Positions 45,748-55,084 of a DNA stretch of 64,000 bases are shown here, piece after piece; position 1 is the first letter of the stretch, and every line of letters begins with the position of its first letter. Below the pieces are notes generated by a model, which did not search any database, was not told the DNA's origin, and saw only the letters and a program-made list of their open reading frames with translations. Source of the stretch: an uncultured Pseudomonadales bacterium (GTDB lineage: Bacteria > Pseudomonadota > Gammaproteobacteria > Pseudomonadales > Azotimanducaceae); the NCBI GenBank assembly GCA_958296025.1, contig OY282430.1, forward strand, positions 620,001 through 684,000, given 5' to 3'. A program made the position numbers and the translations under genes.

Positions 45748-46962
45748 TCAGCCCCTGCTGGTTTCTTGGGCAAAGAACCGTTCGGTCAAGTGCTGGATTA
45801 AGGCGGCGGCCAAGGATTCCTTGCTCTGATACGGGAGTTCGACCTCGCCACCCTCCCAGATGAGGGTAGCGGCGTTGTGGTTGCTGTTGAAGCCGATGCG
45901 CGGATTGGCCACGTCGTTGACGACGATGGCGTCAATGCCCTTGCGTTGGCGCTTGGCGCGGGCCTGTTGCAACGGGCGCTCCGTTTCGGCGGCGAAGCCG
46001 ACCACGATGGGGGGGGTCGGCAAGGCGGCGACGGCGGCGATGATGTCCTGGTTCGGCTCAAGAGGGATTTGCGCCGCCCCCTGTGCCCCTTTCTTGATCT
46101 TCTGTTCGGCTTGCTGTGCGGGGCGGTAGTCCGCCACGGCCGCCACGCCGACCACCAAGGCTTGATCGGCAGCTCGGGACAGCACCGCGTCATGCATGTC
46201 CTGGGCGCTGACCACCTGGATGCGTTCTACGTTCGTCGGGGCTGGCAGGTGGCAGGGACCGGAGATCAAGGTGGTCTGGGCGCCGGCGGCGGCGGCGGCT
46301 TGGGCGATGGCGTAGCCCTGCTTGCCGGAGCTCTGGTTGGACAGATAGCGCACGGGATCCAAGGCTTCCTGGGTGGGGCCGGCGGTCACCAGCACCTTGA
46401 GGCCCTTCATGCAGGGTGGGGCCAGTATTTGCCGCACGGCGCACAGTAGTTCCTCGGGCTCCACCATGCGCCCCGGCCCGGTGTCGCCGCAGGCTTGGTC
46501 GCCTTCATCGGGACCGATGAGGCGCCGTCCGTCCCCGGCCAGGATGGCGGCGTTGCGTTGGGTGGCCGGTGCCCGCCACATGGCTTGGTTCATGGCCGGC
46601 GCCAGCACGATGGGCGCATCGGTGGCCAAGCACAGGGTGGTCAGCAGATTGGGGGCCAGCCCTTGGGCTAGGCAGGCCATGAAGTGGGCGGTGGCCGGCG
46701 CCACCACCACCAAGTCCGCCCAGCGGGCCAATTCGATGTGGCCCATGGCGGCTTCCGCCTGCCGGTCCCAAAGGTCGTCGCGCACCGGGCGGCCGGAGAG
46801 AGCCTGCAGGGTTGTGGCGGTGATGAACTCATGGGCGCTCGGCGTAAACACCACCTGCACATTAGCGGTTTCGTCGAGCAGATGTCGCACAAGAATTGCA
46901 GATTTATAGGCTGCAACTCCCCCGGTCACTCCGAGCAAAATGTTCTTTCGCGCAAGCGTCAT
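45748..46962 (-). CDS. coaBC: Phosphopantothenoylcysteine decarboxylase / phosphopantothenate-cysteine ligase
   Basis: A 404-residue bifunctional enzyme of coenzyme A synthesis. The N-terminal flavin decarboxylase has GVTGGVAAYKSA and the PAMNQAMW substrate clamp. The C-terminal ligase has VTAGPTQEALDPVR and SNQSSGKQGYAIA near residue 210-225, and ends with the NDV and GFNSNHN motifs. The active-site His lies in MGHIELARWAD. It is divergent from radC, an arrangement shared with E. coli and Pseudomonas. Confidence 0.95.
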   Translation of the reverse strand: MTLARKNILLGVTGGVAAYKSAILVRHLLDETANVQVVFTPSAHEFITATTLQALSGRPVRDDLWDRQAEAAMGHIELARWADLVVVAPATAHFMACLAQGLAPNLLTTLCLATDAPIVLAPAMNQAMWRAPATQRNAAILAGDGRRLIGPDEGDQACGDTGPGRMVEPEELLCAVRQILAPPCMKGLKVLVTAGPTQEALDPVRYLSNQSSGKQGYAIAQAAAAAGAQTTLISGPCHLPAPTNVERIQVVSAQDMHDAVLSRAADQALVVGVAAVADYRPAQQAEQKIKKGAQGAAQIPLEPNQDIIAAVAALPTPPIVVGFAAETERPLQQARAKRQRKGIDAIVVNDVANPRIGFNSNHNAATLIWEGGEVELPYQSKESLAAALIQHLTERFFAQETSRG

Positions 46963-46990
46963 GCCCCAATCTTAGCAGTAGAGGCGGCCC

Positions 46991-47689
46991 ATGAACCGTT
47001 TGAAGATCGCCGAACGGCGCGCTGCGGACCGCCCCCGAGAGCGGCTGCTGGCCGCCGACCACGCCATGCTCACCGATGCCGAACTGCTGGCCGTGCTGCT
47101 GCACACCGACCGGGCGGGCTGCGATGTCCTGGAGTTGGGCCACCGCCTGCTGGCCGCCTTCGGCTGCGTACGCGGCCTGCTCGATGCGCCCGTCCCCGCC
47201 CTACTGCGGCAGCCGGGCATGGGCCCTACCCGGGTGGCTAGCCTGAAGGCCGTGTTGCCCATCACCGCCCGCTATGCGGCGAGCCGCCTGCGCGAGCCGC
47301 GCGGCTTCGCGGGAACCGAGGACACCACCCTGTTCATGGTGGCGGAGTACGCCGGTGTGCAGCGGGAGGTTTTCAGCTGCCTGTTTCTCGACGCCAAGAA
47401 CCGGATGCTCCGCTTCGACAGGCTGTTCTTCGGCTCCATCGATCGGGCCAACGTGTTCCCAAGGGAAATCGCCAAAGCGGCCTTGGGCTGCAACGCCGCC
47501 GGCGTCATCTTCGCCCACAACCACCCCTCCGGCATGGCGGAACCCTCGGTTAAGGACGTCGAACTGACCGCCCGCCTGGTGAGCATCCTCGACGAACTGG
47601 ACGTGCGCGTCCTCGACCACCTCGTGATCGGTGCCGACGGCGCCGTTTCCATGGCCGAGCGCGGCTTGCTCTTGGGTCAGCCCAGATAG
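46991..47689 (+). CDS. radC: RadC (JAB1/MPN-type) protein
   Basis: A 232-residue protein. The N-terminal helix-hairpin-helix has QPGMGPTRVASLKAV, and the C-terminal JAMM metal motif is HNHPSG with a downstream D (SVKDVELT). The upstream Glu of the motif lies in the EVFSCLFLDAKN region. Despite the name, a DNA-repair role is disputed. The neighbours coaBC, rpmB, rpmG and mutM are the usual ones. Confidence 0.93.
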   Translation: MNRLKIAERRAADRPRERLLAADHAMLTDAELLAVLLHTDRAGCDVLELGHRLLAAFGCVRGLLDAPVPALLRQPGMGPTRVASLKAVLPITARYAASRLREPRGFAGTEDTTLFMVAEYAGVQREVFSCLFLDAKNRMLRFDRLFFGSIDRANVFPREIAKAALGCNAAGVIFAHNHPSGMAEPSVKDVELTARLVSILDELDVRVLDHLVIGADGAVSMAERGLLLGQPR

Positions 47690-47742
47690 GGTGGACAGGC
47701 CCTTGGGCGGCGATGTTTGTGGACGCTGGTGCATGAGTCTGG

Positions 47743-47748
47743 TATAAA
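47743..47748 (+). promoter_or_regulatory. Candidate -10 promoter element for rpmB-rpmG
   Basis: TATAAA preceded by CTGG lies 28 bases upstream of the rpmB ATG, a good distance for a short leader. No matching -35 element is evident at 17 bases, so the assignment rests on the -10 hexamer and its position. Confidence 0.4.
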
Positions 47749-47775
47749 CGCGCCCTTGGATTTCAGGGGCAGCTC

Positions 47776-48012
47776 ATGTCTCAAGTGTGTCAGGTCACCG
47801 GCAAGCGGCCGATGTCGGGGAACAACGTCAGCCATGCGCAGAACAAAACGCGGCGGCGTTTCGCGCCCAATCTCCACTACCACCGCTTCTGGGTGGACGG
47901 CGAGAAGCGCTTCGTGCGGCTGCGGGTGTCCGCCAAGGGCATGCGCATCATCGACAAGAAGGGCATAGAACAGGTGCTGGCGGACATCCGCCGGCGCGGC
48001 GAAAAGGTTTAA
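47776..48012 (+). CDS. rpmB: 50S ribosomal protein L28
   Basis: A 78-residue basic ribosomal protein. It begins [20 protein letters not shown] and continues with [19 protein letters not shown], both diagnostic of L28. AGGGG precedes the ATG. It is the first gene of the rpmB-rpmG pair, preceding mutM, as in most Gammaproteobacteria. Confidence 0.97.
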   Translation: MSQVCQVTGKRPMSGNNVSHAQNKTRRRFAPNLHYHRFWVDGEKRFVRLRVSAKGMRIIDKKGIEQVLADIRRRGEKV

Positions 48013-48031
48013 CGCCGCCGCTTTGGCGGCG
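48013..48031 (+). terminator. Strong hairpin between rpmB and rpmG
   Basis: CGCCGCC and GGCGGCG form a perfect seven-base stem with a five-base loop directly after the rpmB stop and just before the rpmG ribosome site GGGAGG. There is no T-run, so it is more likely a processing or attenuation structure than a full terminator. Confidence 0.45.
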
Positions 48032-48044
48032 CGGGAGGCAGCGC

Positions 48045-48206
48045 ATGGGCAATCGGGAAAAGATCAAGCTGGTCTCCAGCGCCGGCACTGGCCACTACTA
48101 CACCACGGACAAGAACAAACGCCGCACGCCCGATAAGCTGGAGATGAAGAAATTCGACCCGGTGATCCGCAAGCACGTCCTCTACACGGAAGCCAAGATC
48201 AAGTAG
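48045..48206 (+). CDS. rpmG: 50S ribosomal protein L33
   Basis: A 53-residue protein. It begins [20 protein letters not shown], then [17 protein letters not shown], and ends YTEAKIK, matching bacterial L33 of the cysteine-free type. The start has GGGAGG seven bases upstream. It follows rpmB by 32 bases. Because L33 lacks the zinc-binding cysteines, it is the zinc-independent paralog. Confidence 0.97.
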   Translation: MGNREKIKLVSSAGTGHYYTTDKNKRRTPDKLEMKKFDPVIRKHVLYTEAKIK

Positions 48207-48351
48207 CGCGGCTGTGGCTTCGCCGCCATTCCTGAACGAGGGGCAGTTTGGGCCGAGCGGATGCATGGGCGAATCGGGCTTCGCCGCGCTAAAGGCTGGC
48301 TGCGCCGCTCTTGCATATCGCGGATTCTGCGCCTTGGCGGATTGAGCGCCT

Positions 48352-49203
48352 GTGCCGGAACTGCCGGAAGTCGAGACCACCCGTCGCGGCCTCAAGGACA
48401 GAATCACCGGCCGCCGGCTCATGGGCTGGACGGTGCGCAACCCGGCCTTGCGCTGGCCCGTGGAGATCCCCGCCCTGCTCAAGGGCAAACCCCTGATCGC
48501 CCTGAATCGACGGGCCAAGTACCTGCTCTTCCACTTCCAACCCGGTGCCTTGCTGCTGCACCTTGGCATGTCCGGCAGCCTGCGCTTGGTGGCCGCCGGA
48601 GCCAAGGCGCCCGCACCCAAGGCGCACGACCATGTGGACCTGCGGTTCGGCGGCGGCCAAATCCTGCGGCTGAATGACCCGAGGCGCTTCGGCAGCATCC
48701 TCTGGCAGCCCAAGGACGGCCCGCCCCATCCCCTGTTGGCCCATTTGGGCGCGGAGCCGCTCAGCGACCAACTGACCGGCCGCTACCTCAAGGCCCGCGC
48801 CAAGGGCCGCAAGGTGGCGGTGAAGAACTTCATCATGGACAGCCGCATCTTGGTGGGAGTGGGCAACATCTATGCCGCTGAGGCCCTGTTTCTGGCCGGC
48901 ATCCGCCCGTCCGCGGCGGCGGGCCGGGTGACGCTGAAGGGATACGGGGCGCTGGCCGAAGCCATCAAACAGGTGTTGAACCAAGCGCTGGACGCCGGCG
49001 GCACCACCTTACGGAATTTCGTGGGCAGCGATGGCCGGCCCGGCTATTTCGTGCAGCAACTGAATGTTTACGGACGCGCCGGCAAACCCTGCCGCCGCTG
49101 CGCCACGGCCCTAAAGGAGAAGCGCCTCGGCGGACGCGCCACGGTATTCTGCCCCGCCTGCCAACGTACGCGTAGCGCAGCAACGCCAACCGGATCGGGA
49201 TGA
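48352..49203 (+). CDS. mutM: Formamidopyrimidine-DNA glycosylase
   Basis: A 283-residue base-excision-repair glycosylase/AP lyase removing 8-oxoguanine. After the GTG start, PELPEVETTRRGL places the catalytic Pro and Glu at the mature N-terminus. The minor-groove loop, GVGNIYAAEALF and the C-terminal zinc finger (CRRCATALKEKRLGGRATVF, then CPACQR) are present. It is downstream of rpmG and convergent with ftsX. Confidence 0.95.
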   Translation: MPELPEVETTRRGLKDRITGRRLMGWTVRNPALRWPVEIPALLKGKPLIALNRRAKYLLFHFQPGALLLHLGMSGSLRLVAAGAKAPAPKAHDHVDLRFGGGQILRLNDPRRFGSILWQPKDGPPHPLLAHLGAEPLSDQLTGRYLKARAKGRKVAVKNFIMDSRILVGVGNIYAAEALFLAGIRPSAAAGRVTLKGYGALAEAIKQVLNQALDAGGTTLRNFVGSDGRPGYFVQQLNVYGRAGKPCRRCATALKEKRLGGRATVFCPACQRTRSAATPTGSG

Positions 49204-49255
49204 CGCACCGCGCCCTGGGCCACAAGAAAAATACAGGCCCTAGTCCACCTCTTTT

Positions 49256-50206
49256 TCAAAGCACGTCCAGTCTGGACAGCCGTTGCCGCACCGCCAGCAT
49301 GGCTCCAACGATGCCGAGGGCGGCGCCGGTGGCGAACAAGCCCAGCACGAAGCGGAAGTCGAAGCCGTGCAGCTCCAGGGTCTCGTTGAAGCTGCCGAGC
49401 AGTTCCCGCAGCGGCGCCTCCAGGATCAGCAGGGCGATGCTGACCAGCATCGCGGCGAACAGGCCGCCGCCGGCGCCGTAGAAGGCGCCGAAGTACAGGA
49501 ACGGACGGCGGATTTGCGCGTTGCTGGCGCCCACCAGCTTCATGACCTTGAGTTCGTCCAGCTGCGCTTCGATGGCGAGGCGCACGGTGGTGGAGGTGAT
49601 CAGCACGGCGCCGACGGCGAATAGCGCACCCATGACGATGCCGAGCCGCTGCGCCAAGCGGCCGGCGACGTTGATGCGCTGCAGCCAAGTGCGCTCCACC
49701 ACCACTTCGGCGACGCCGTTTTCTTGGCGCAAGCGGGTGGCCTCCGCCTCCAAGGCGCTGAGGTCGGCATCGACCCGGAAGGTCACCCGCAAGGAGGCGG
49801 GCAGGGGGTTGGTCTCCAGGTCGGCCAAGGCTTCATGCAGGTTGGTGTAGGCCAGAAACTCGCGCAGGGCGTCGTCTTGGGTGGTCAACTGCACGGACTC
49901 CACTTCCGGCTGCTCCTCAAGACGCACGGCCAGCAGGGGCGCATCCTTGGCGCCGAGCTCGAAGTACACGGAGATGCCGGGTCGCCCGCCCCAATCGGCG
50001 GTCAGCCTGGAAAGGTTGGACTGCGCCAGCATCAGGCTGGCCGGCAGGGCCAGGGCGATGCCCACCAAGGTCCAGACCAGCAGGCTGGTGGCCACGCGGT
50101 TGGAGGTGAAGTCCAGCACGTCCTGAAGTACGCGGTGATGGTCCCGCCGCCAGGACGAGCGGCGCGGGGGCGGCGGCCAAGGGCTTGTCGGACGCTTGCC
50201 GCTCAT
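49256..50206 (-). CDS. ftsX: Cell division protein FtsX
   Basis: A 316-residue membrane partner of FtsE. A cytoplasmic Pro/Arg-rich N-terminus precedes the first membrane segment (LLVWTLVGIALALPASLML). A periplasmic domain of about 110 residues follows, then three membrane segments including VMGALFAVGAVLITSTT and LKVMKLVGASN. With FtsE it forms the ABC-like complex that activates amidases at the septum. It begins 85 bases after ftsE; in many relatives the two genes abut. Confidence 0.93.
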   Translation of the reverse strand: MSGKRPTSPWPPPPRRSSWRRDHHRVLQDVLDFTSNRVATSLLVWTLVGIALALPASLMLAQSNLSRLTADWGGRPGISVYFELGAKDAPLLAVRLEEQPEVESVQLTTQDDALREFLAYTNLHEALADLETNPLPASLRVTFRVDADLSALEAEATRLRQENGVAEVVVERTWLQRINVAGRLAQRLGIVMGALFAVGAVLITSTTVRLAIEAQLDELKVMKLVGASNAQIRRPFLYFGAFYGAGGGLFAAMLVSIALLILEAPLRELLGSFNETLELHGFDFRFVLGLFATGAALGIVGAMLAVRQRLSRLDVL

Positions 50207-50291
50207 GGCTTATGGCCTGCTGCGGCCCAAGGCTGCGCATCGTTTGGACCAGCCACATCGGTGTCCTGCCATGCACGGCCACGTCGCTTCC

Positions 50292-50969
50292 CTAAGCGGC
50301 ATGGGCATCCCCGTACGCCACTTCGCCGTGGGACAGTTCGACTACGGGCTTGTCCATGCTGCGGATCAGGTTGCGGTCGTGGCTGGCGACGATGACCGTG
50401 GCGCCCGCTTGGTTGAATTGCTGGAACAGGGCCATGATGTCCCGGGACAGCTCCGGGTCCAAATTGCCGGTGGGCTCGTCGGCCAGCAGAATCTTGGGGC
50501 GGCTGACCACGGCCCGGGCGATGCCCACCCGCTGCTGCTCGCCCACCGATAGCTGCGTCGGCAGCAGGGACTCCCGCTGCAGCAGCCCAACGCGGGTCAA
50601 GGCGGCGCGCACCCGCTTGCCCAGATCCCGCTCCGACATGCCGTGTACCCGCAACGGCAGGGCCACGTTGTCGAAGACGGTGCGGGCGGTCAGCAGGTTG
50701 TGGTCTTGAAACACGGTGCCTAAGTGCTGGCGGTAGTAGCGCAGGTTGCGGGCGTTCAGTTGGCTGATGTTGACGTCGTTGACCCGTATTTGCCCTTGGG
50801 TGGGCGGGGTGACGCAGAGCAACAACTTCAACAGAGTGGTCTTGCCGGCGCCGGAATGCCCGGTCAAGAACCACATGGAGCCTTCCTCGAACGCCAAGGA
50901 GACATCCTTCAGGGCGTTAAAGCCGCTTGGATAGCGCTTAGTGACGTTGTGAAACTCGATTCGGCCCAA
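50292..50969 (-). CDS. ftsE: Cell division ATP-binding protein FtsE
   Basis: A 225-residue ABC ATPase. The TTG at 50969 gives MGRIEFHNVTKRYP with GGAG upstream and fits the family length; the longer open frame overlaps ftsY and looks non-coding. Walker A is GHSGAGKT (37-44), with the signature LSVGEQQRVGIARA and Walker B ILLADEPTGNLD. It lies between ftsY and ftsX as usual. Confidence 0.95.
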   Translation of the reverse strand: MGRIEFHNVTKRYPSGFNALKDVSLAFEEGSMWFLTGHSGAGKTTLLKLLLCVTPPTQGQIRVNDVNISQLNARNLRYYRQHLGTVFQDHNLLTARTVFDNVALPLRVHGMSERDLGKRVRAALTRVGLLQRESLLPTQLSVGEQQRVGIARAVVSRPKILLADEPTGNLDPELSRDIMALFQQFNQAGATVIVASHDRNLIRSMDKPVVELSHGEVAYGDAHAA

Positions 50970-50973
50970 GTGG

Positions 50974-51927
50974 CTACTCCGGCGCCAGCAGCGCATCGAC
51001 AAAGGCATCGCCGTTGAAGGGCTTGAGGTCATCCCGCCCTTCGCCTACGCCGATGAAGTATATCGGCTTGGGCGCCCTTTTTTGCCGCAATTGCTCGGCG
51101 ATGGCGAAAACCACGCCGGCCCGGGCGCTGCCGTCCAACTTGGTGACCACAAAGCCGGTCACTCCCACGGCGGCGTCGAACTGCGCCACTTGGCTCAGCG
51201 CATTTTGGCCCACCCCGGCGTCAAGCACCAGCAACACTTCCTGGGGGGCGCGTTGGTCAAGCCGCCGCACCACCCGGTGGATTTTCTTGAGCTCCTCCAT
51301 CAGATTGGTCTTGGCTTGCAAGCGTCCGGCGGTGTCCACCAGCACCACGTCGTGGCCCCGCGCCTTGGCTGCCATCACCGCGTCATAAACCACGGAGGCG
51401 CTGTCCGCGCCTTGGCCTTGCGCGACCACATCCACCCCATTGCGCTCCCCCCACTGCTTGAGCTGCGCCACCGCGGCGGCGCGGAAGGTGTCCCCGGCGG
51501 CCAGCAAAACGCGCAGGCCCTGTCCCTGAAGACGGTTAGCCAGCTTGCCGAGGGTGGTGGTCTTGCCGGTGCCGTTGACGCCCACCGCAAACACCACGAA
51601 AGGTCGCCCCTCGCCGATTTGAAAGGGTGCCTGCAAATCCGCTATCTGCTCCTTTAACAGGGCCGCCAAGGCGTTGCGCAGGGCCTCGGCATTGTTCAGC
51701 TGCCGGCGCTGGACTTGGTTGGTCAACGCTTGGATGATGCGCTCCGTGGCGTCTAGGCCCACGTCGGTAGTCAGCAGCGCTGTCTCCAGCTCCTCCAATA
51801 CGCTTTCGTCGATTTGGCGTTCGCCGTGCAGCAGGTCGCCGACGCTTTCGGCAATACGCCGCCGGGTCTTGCCCAACCCGGCCTTGATCCGCCGCCACAG
51901 CGGTTTGTCGGCAGCGGCTTCGCTCAT
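50974..51927 (-). CDS. ftsY: Signal recognition particle receptor FtsY
   Basis: A 317-residue SRP GTPase targeting membrane proteins to the translocon. It consists of the N and G domains only: the four-helix N domain (residues about 1-85) is followed by GVNGTGKTTTLGKLA, DTAGRLQ and TKLDGSARAGV. The long acidic A domain of E. coli FtsY is absent, as in many shorter homologs. The ftsE TTG start lies just beyond its stop. Confidence 0.95.
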   Translation of the reverse strand: MSEAAADKPLWRRIKAGLGKTRRRIAESVGDLLHGERQIDESVLEELETALLTTDVGLDATERIIQALTNQVQRRQLNNAEALRNALAALLKEQIADLQAPFQIGEGRPFVVFAVGVNGTGKTTTLGKLANRLQGQGLRVLLAAGDTFRAAAVAQLKQWGERNGVDVVAQGQGADSASVVYDAVMAAKARGHDVVLVDTAGRLQAKTNLMEELKKIHRVVRRLDQRAPQEVLLVLDAGVGQNALSQVAQFDAAVGVTGFVVTKLDGSARAGVVFAIAEQLRQKRAPKPIYFIGVGEGRDDLKPFNGDAFVDALLAPE

Positions 51928-52037
51928 GCTGGATGCTTCATTGTTCGGCGCAGTGGCCCACTTTTCGGTGCGCTGGGCTATGGTTGCTCAGTCCAGCGCC
52001 CGCCGCTCCGTAAAACGGGGGCTGGAAGCCAGACGGG

Positions 52038-52646
52038 ATGCTCATGCCGCAAAACCAAGTCCGCATTATCGGTGGTTTCTGGAAAGGGCGAAAGCTCAAC
52101 TTTCCCCCCGGCGCACAGCGCCGCCCCAGCCTCTCCCGGAACCGCGAGACGCTGTTCAACTGGCTGGCCGCAACGATTGCCGGCAGCGACTGCCTAGACC
52201 TATTCGCCGGCAGCGGGGCGTTGGGTTTCGAGGCGCTTTCCCGGGGCGCCCGCACCCTAGTGTCGGTTGACCATGATCGTCGCGCCGTTCAATCGCTTAA
52301 GGAGAACGGCGCGAAGATGAAGACGGAGCGGCTCACCGTGCGGCGGCAAACAGCGGCGGCGTTCCTGAGGCAGGCGGCGGCCCAAGGCGTCCTAGTGGCC
52401 GGCGAACGCCTCCGCAGCTGGGACTGCATCTTCTTGGACCCGCCCTTCAACACGGACCTGCTGCCCCAAACTCTAGCGCTACTCGCCAGCGAACGCCTGC
52501 TGCGCCCGGATGCTTTGATCTACTTCGAGGCGCAGCGCAGCGCCGCCCTCGACCTGAACGGCTGGTCGCTGGTCCGCGACAGCCAAGCCGCTGGCACCCG
52601 CTTCGGCCTGCTGCGGCCAATTCGGTCTATTCCGCTATCGAAATGA
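52038..52646 (+). CDS. rsmD: 16S rRNA (guanine966-N2)-methyltransferase
   Basis: A 202-residue class I methyltransferase. It begins with the RsmD-type IIGGFWKGRKLNFPPG. LDLFAGSGALGFEALSRGA is motif I, and the catalytic motif is FLDPPFN (DPPF). It is divergent from ftsY and 88 bases upstream of coaD, the usual partner. Confidence 0.93.
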   Translation: MLMPQNQVRIIGGFWKGRKLNFPPGAQRRPSLSRNRETLFNWLAATIAGSDCLDLFAGSGALGFEALSRGARTLVSVDHDRRAVQSLKENGAKMKTERLTVRRQTAAAFLRQAAAQGVLVAGERLRSWDCIFLDPPFNTDLLPQTLALLASERLLRPDALIYFEAQRSAALDLNGWSLVRDSQAAGTRFGLLRPIRSIPLSK

Positions 52647-52734
52647 GTCTGGATGCGGTTGGGTTTGCGCATTCTTGCCTAACCCCCACCACATCGCTAC
52701 CATCCCGGCCCTCTCCGCTAGGGAAGGCTGCTGC

Positions 52735-53208
52735 ATGCTCACCGTCGTTTACCCAGGCTCCTTCAACCCCATCACCAATGGCCATACGGATCTGGTCAAG
52801 CGGGCGTTGAACCTGTTTGACCATGTGGTTTTGGCCATCGGCACCTCGGCGCAGAAGGTGCCGGAGGTGCATCTTAAGGGCCGCATCGCGCTCTGCCGCA
52901 CGGTGTTGGCGGAGTTTGGCGGTCGCGTCTCGGTGGAGGGGTTCAACTCGCTGTTGGTGGATTACGTTCGCGCCAAGAACACCACTTTCATCCTGCGCGG
53001 TCTGCGCACGGTGACGGATTTTGACTATGAGTTTCAGATGGCGGAGATGAACCAGTCCTTGGATCCGGAGATCGAGTACGTCTTTCTGCCCACCTCCAAG
53101 GATTGCTCCTTCATTTCCTCCGCCTTGGTGCGGGAAATCGCCTCCCTTGGCGGTGACATCAGCAACTTCGTCCACCCCGCCGTGCAAGCGGCGTTGGCGA
53201 CGCGTTGA
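52735..53208 (+). CDS. coaD: Phosphopantetheine adenylyltransferase
   Basis: A 157-residue nucleotidyltransferase making dephospho-CoA. The (H/T)xGH-type motif is PITNGHTDLVKRA, following VVYPGSF, and the C-terminal signature is ISSALVREIASLGGD. The ATG at 52735 has AGGGAAGG upstream; the longer frame from 52675 is rejected. Together with coaBC it gives the CoA steps after pantothenate phosphorylation. Confidence 0.96.
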   Translation: MLTVVYPGSFNPITNGHTDLVKRALNLFDHVVLAIGTSAQKVPEVHLKGRIALCRTVLAEFGGRVSVEGFNSLLVDYVRAKNTTFILRGLRTVTDFDYEFQMAEMNQSLDPEIEYVFLPTSKDCSFISSALVREIASLGGDISNFVHPAVQAALATR

Positions 53209-53223
53209 CCGGGCGGGGCGGAA

Positions 53224-53283
53224 GCCTTTGCAGGCAGGGCCGTGGCTGGCGGATGCAAAAGGCCGCTAGGGATTATTTTTTGC
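53224..53283 (+). terminator. Candidate terminator after coaD
   Basis: GCCTTTGCA (53224-53232) and TGCAAAAGGC (53254-53263) can pair with one bulge. Ten bases later the run ATTATTTTTT follows. The stem is long and the T-run is somewhat displaced. Confidence 0.4.
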
Positions 53284-53372
53284 GCAAGCGCCCCCATGAA
53301 CAAAGCAGGAGCGGCTGAACCAGGAGGGTTTGCCCAGGGTCTAACCATCAGCGTCGGCAAGTGGTAACATGC

Positions 53373-53390
53373 ACCGCCCTAGGCGGCGGT
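53373..53390 (+). promoter_or_regulatory. Hairpin in the rpoH leader, possible thermosensor element
   Basis: CCGCC-CTA-GGCGG is a compact five-base stem (53374-53378 with 53382-53386), or ACCGCC can pair with GGCGGT using a six-base loop. It lies 20-36 bases before the rpoH ATG. In E. coli the rpoH mRNA folds to block translation at low temperature; whether this hairpin does so is untested. Confidence 0.3.
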
Positions 53391-53409
53391 CAGCATTCGC
53401 GGCGGGACC

Positions 53410-54324
<915 letters not shown>

Positions 54325-54346
54325 CCAATCCTCTGCGGCGTACCTG

Positions 54347-54985
54347 ATGCGCCTCTCCCTGCAGAGGCCGCGGGGCCGCATGACCGCCAACCAGCGTCGG
54401 GCGCTGGAGCGGCTCTCCCCTCTGTATGTCGTTGACCCCCAGCCGAGGGAATGGGCGGATACCTTTGGTCGGGATGCGCCCTTGGGTTTGGAAATCGGCT
54501 TCGGCATGGGGCAGGCCACCTTGGCATGGGCCGCTGACCGCCCGGACATGAACATCGTTGGCGTTGAAATCTACCCGCCCGGCATCGGTGCCCTGCTAGC
54601 CGGCATTGAGCGGGAGGGCCTCACCAACCTGCGGCTGCTGCAAGGACACGCCGCCCTTCTGCTGGAGGGGAAGTTCGCCCAGGCAAGCCTTGCCGAAGTG
54701 CGCATTTGGTTTCCGGACCCTTGGCCGAAGCGGCGCCATTACAAGCGCCGCCTCATTCAGCCGGCGTTTGCGCAAAGCCTAGCCTCCCGGCTGCGTCCCG
54801 GCGGCCAACTGCTGTTGGCCACGGACAGCGCGGACTATGCCGCTTGGATGCAAAGGGTTCTCGGTGCCGTCCCGTCCTTGCAGGCCATCGCCCCAAGCGC
54901 AGAGCGCCCCGCCACCAACTTCGCGGTCAAGGGCCAAGGCGGCGGCCGCCGCATTATCGATTTCGCCTATCGGCGGCGGACCTAA
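54347..54985 (+). CDS. trmB: tRNA (guanine46-N7)-methyltransferase
   Basis: A 212-residue methyltransferase. LGLEIGFGMGQATLAWA is the SAM motif, VGVEIYPPGIGALL the acidic strand, and IWFPDPWPKRRHYKRRL the TrmB catalytic signature. The ATG at 54347 is chosen, 22 bases after rpoH; a longer open frame overlaps rpoH and is rejected. Confidence 0.94.
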   Translation: MRLSLQRPRGRMTANQRRALERLSPLYVVDPQPREWADTFGRDAPLGLEIGFGMGQATLAWAADRPDMNIVGVEIYPPGIGALLAGIEREGLTNLRLLQGHAALLLEGKFAQASLAEVRIWFPDPWPKRRHYKRRLIQPAFAQSLASRLRPGGQLLLATDSADYAAWMQRVLGAVPSLQAIAPSAERPATNFAVKGQGGGRRIIDFAYRRRT

Positions 54986-55014
54986 TCAAGCCCTGTCCAG
55001 CGCACCCATCAGGG

Positions 55015-55084
55015 GAGGGGCATCGCAAAGCCGCAGGCACCGATTGATAGCGGCAAAGGATGCCTCAATCCATCATCTTATTTT
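55015..55084. terminator. Candidate bidirectional terminator between trmB and acs
   Basis: GAGGGGCATC (55015-55024) and GATGCCTC (55059-55066) pair with one bulge, enclosing a second stem GCCGC/GCGGC. On the plus strand a TCTTATTTT run follows. It sits between convergent genes. Confidence 0.4.

Noticed and set aside
49217-49257. A hairpin GGGCC/GGCCC between mutM and ftsX as a terminator
   Set aside because: The stem is only five pairs with a 14-base loop, and the T-run is ten bases away. This is too weak to annotate.
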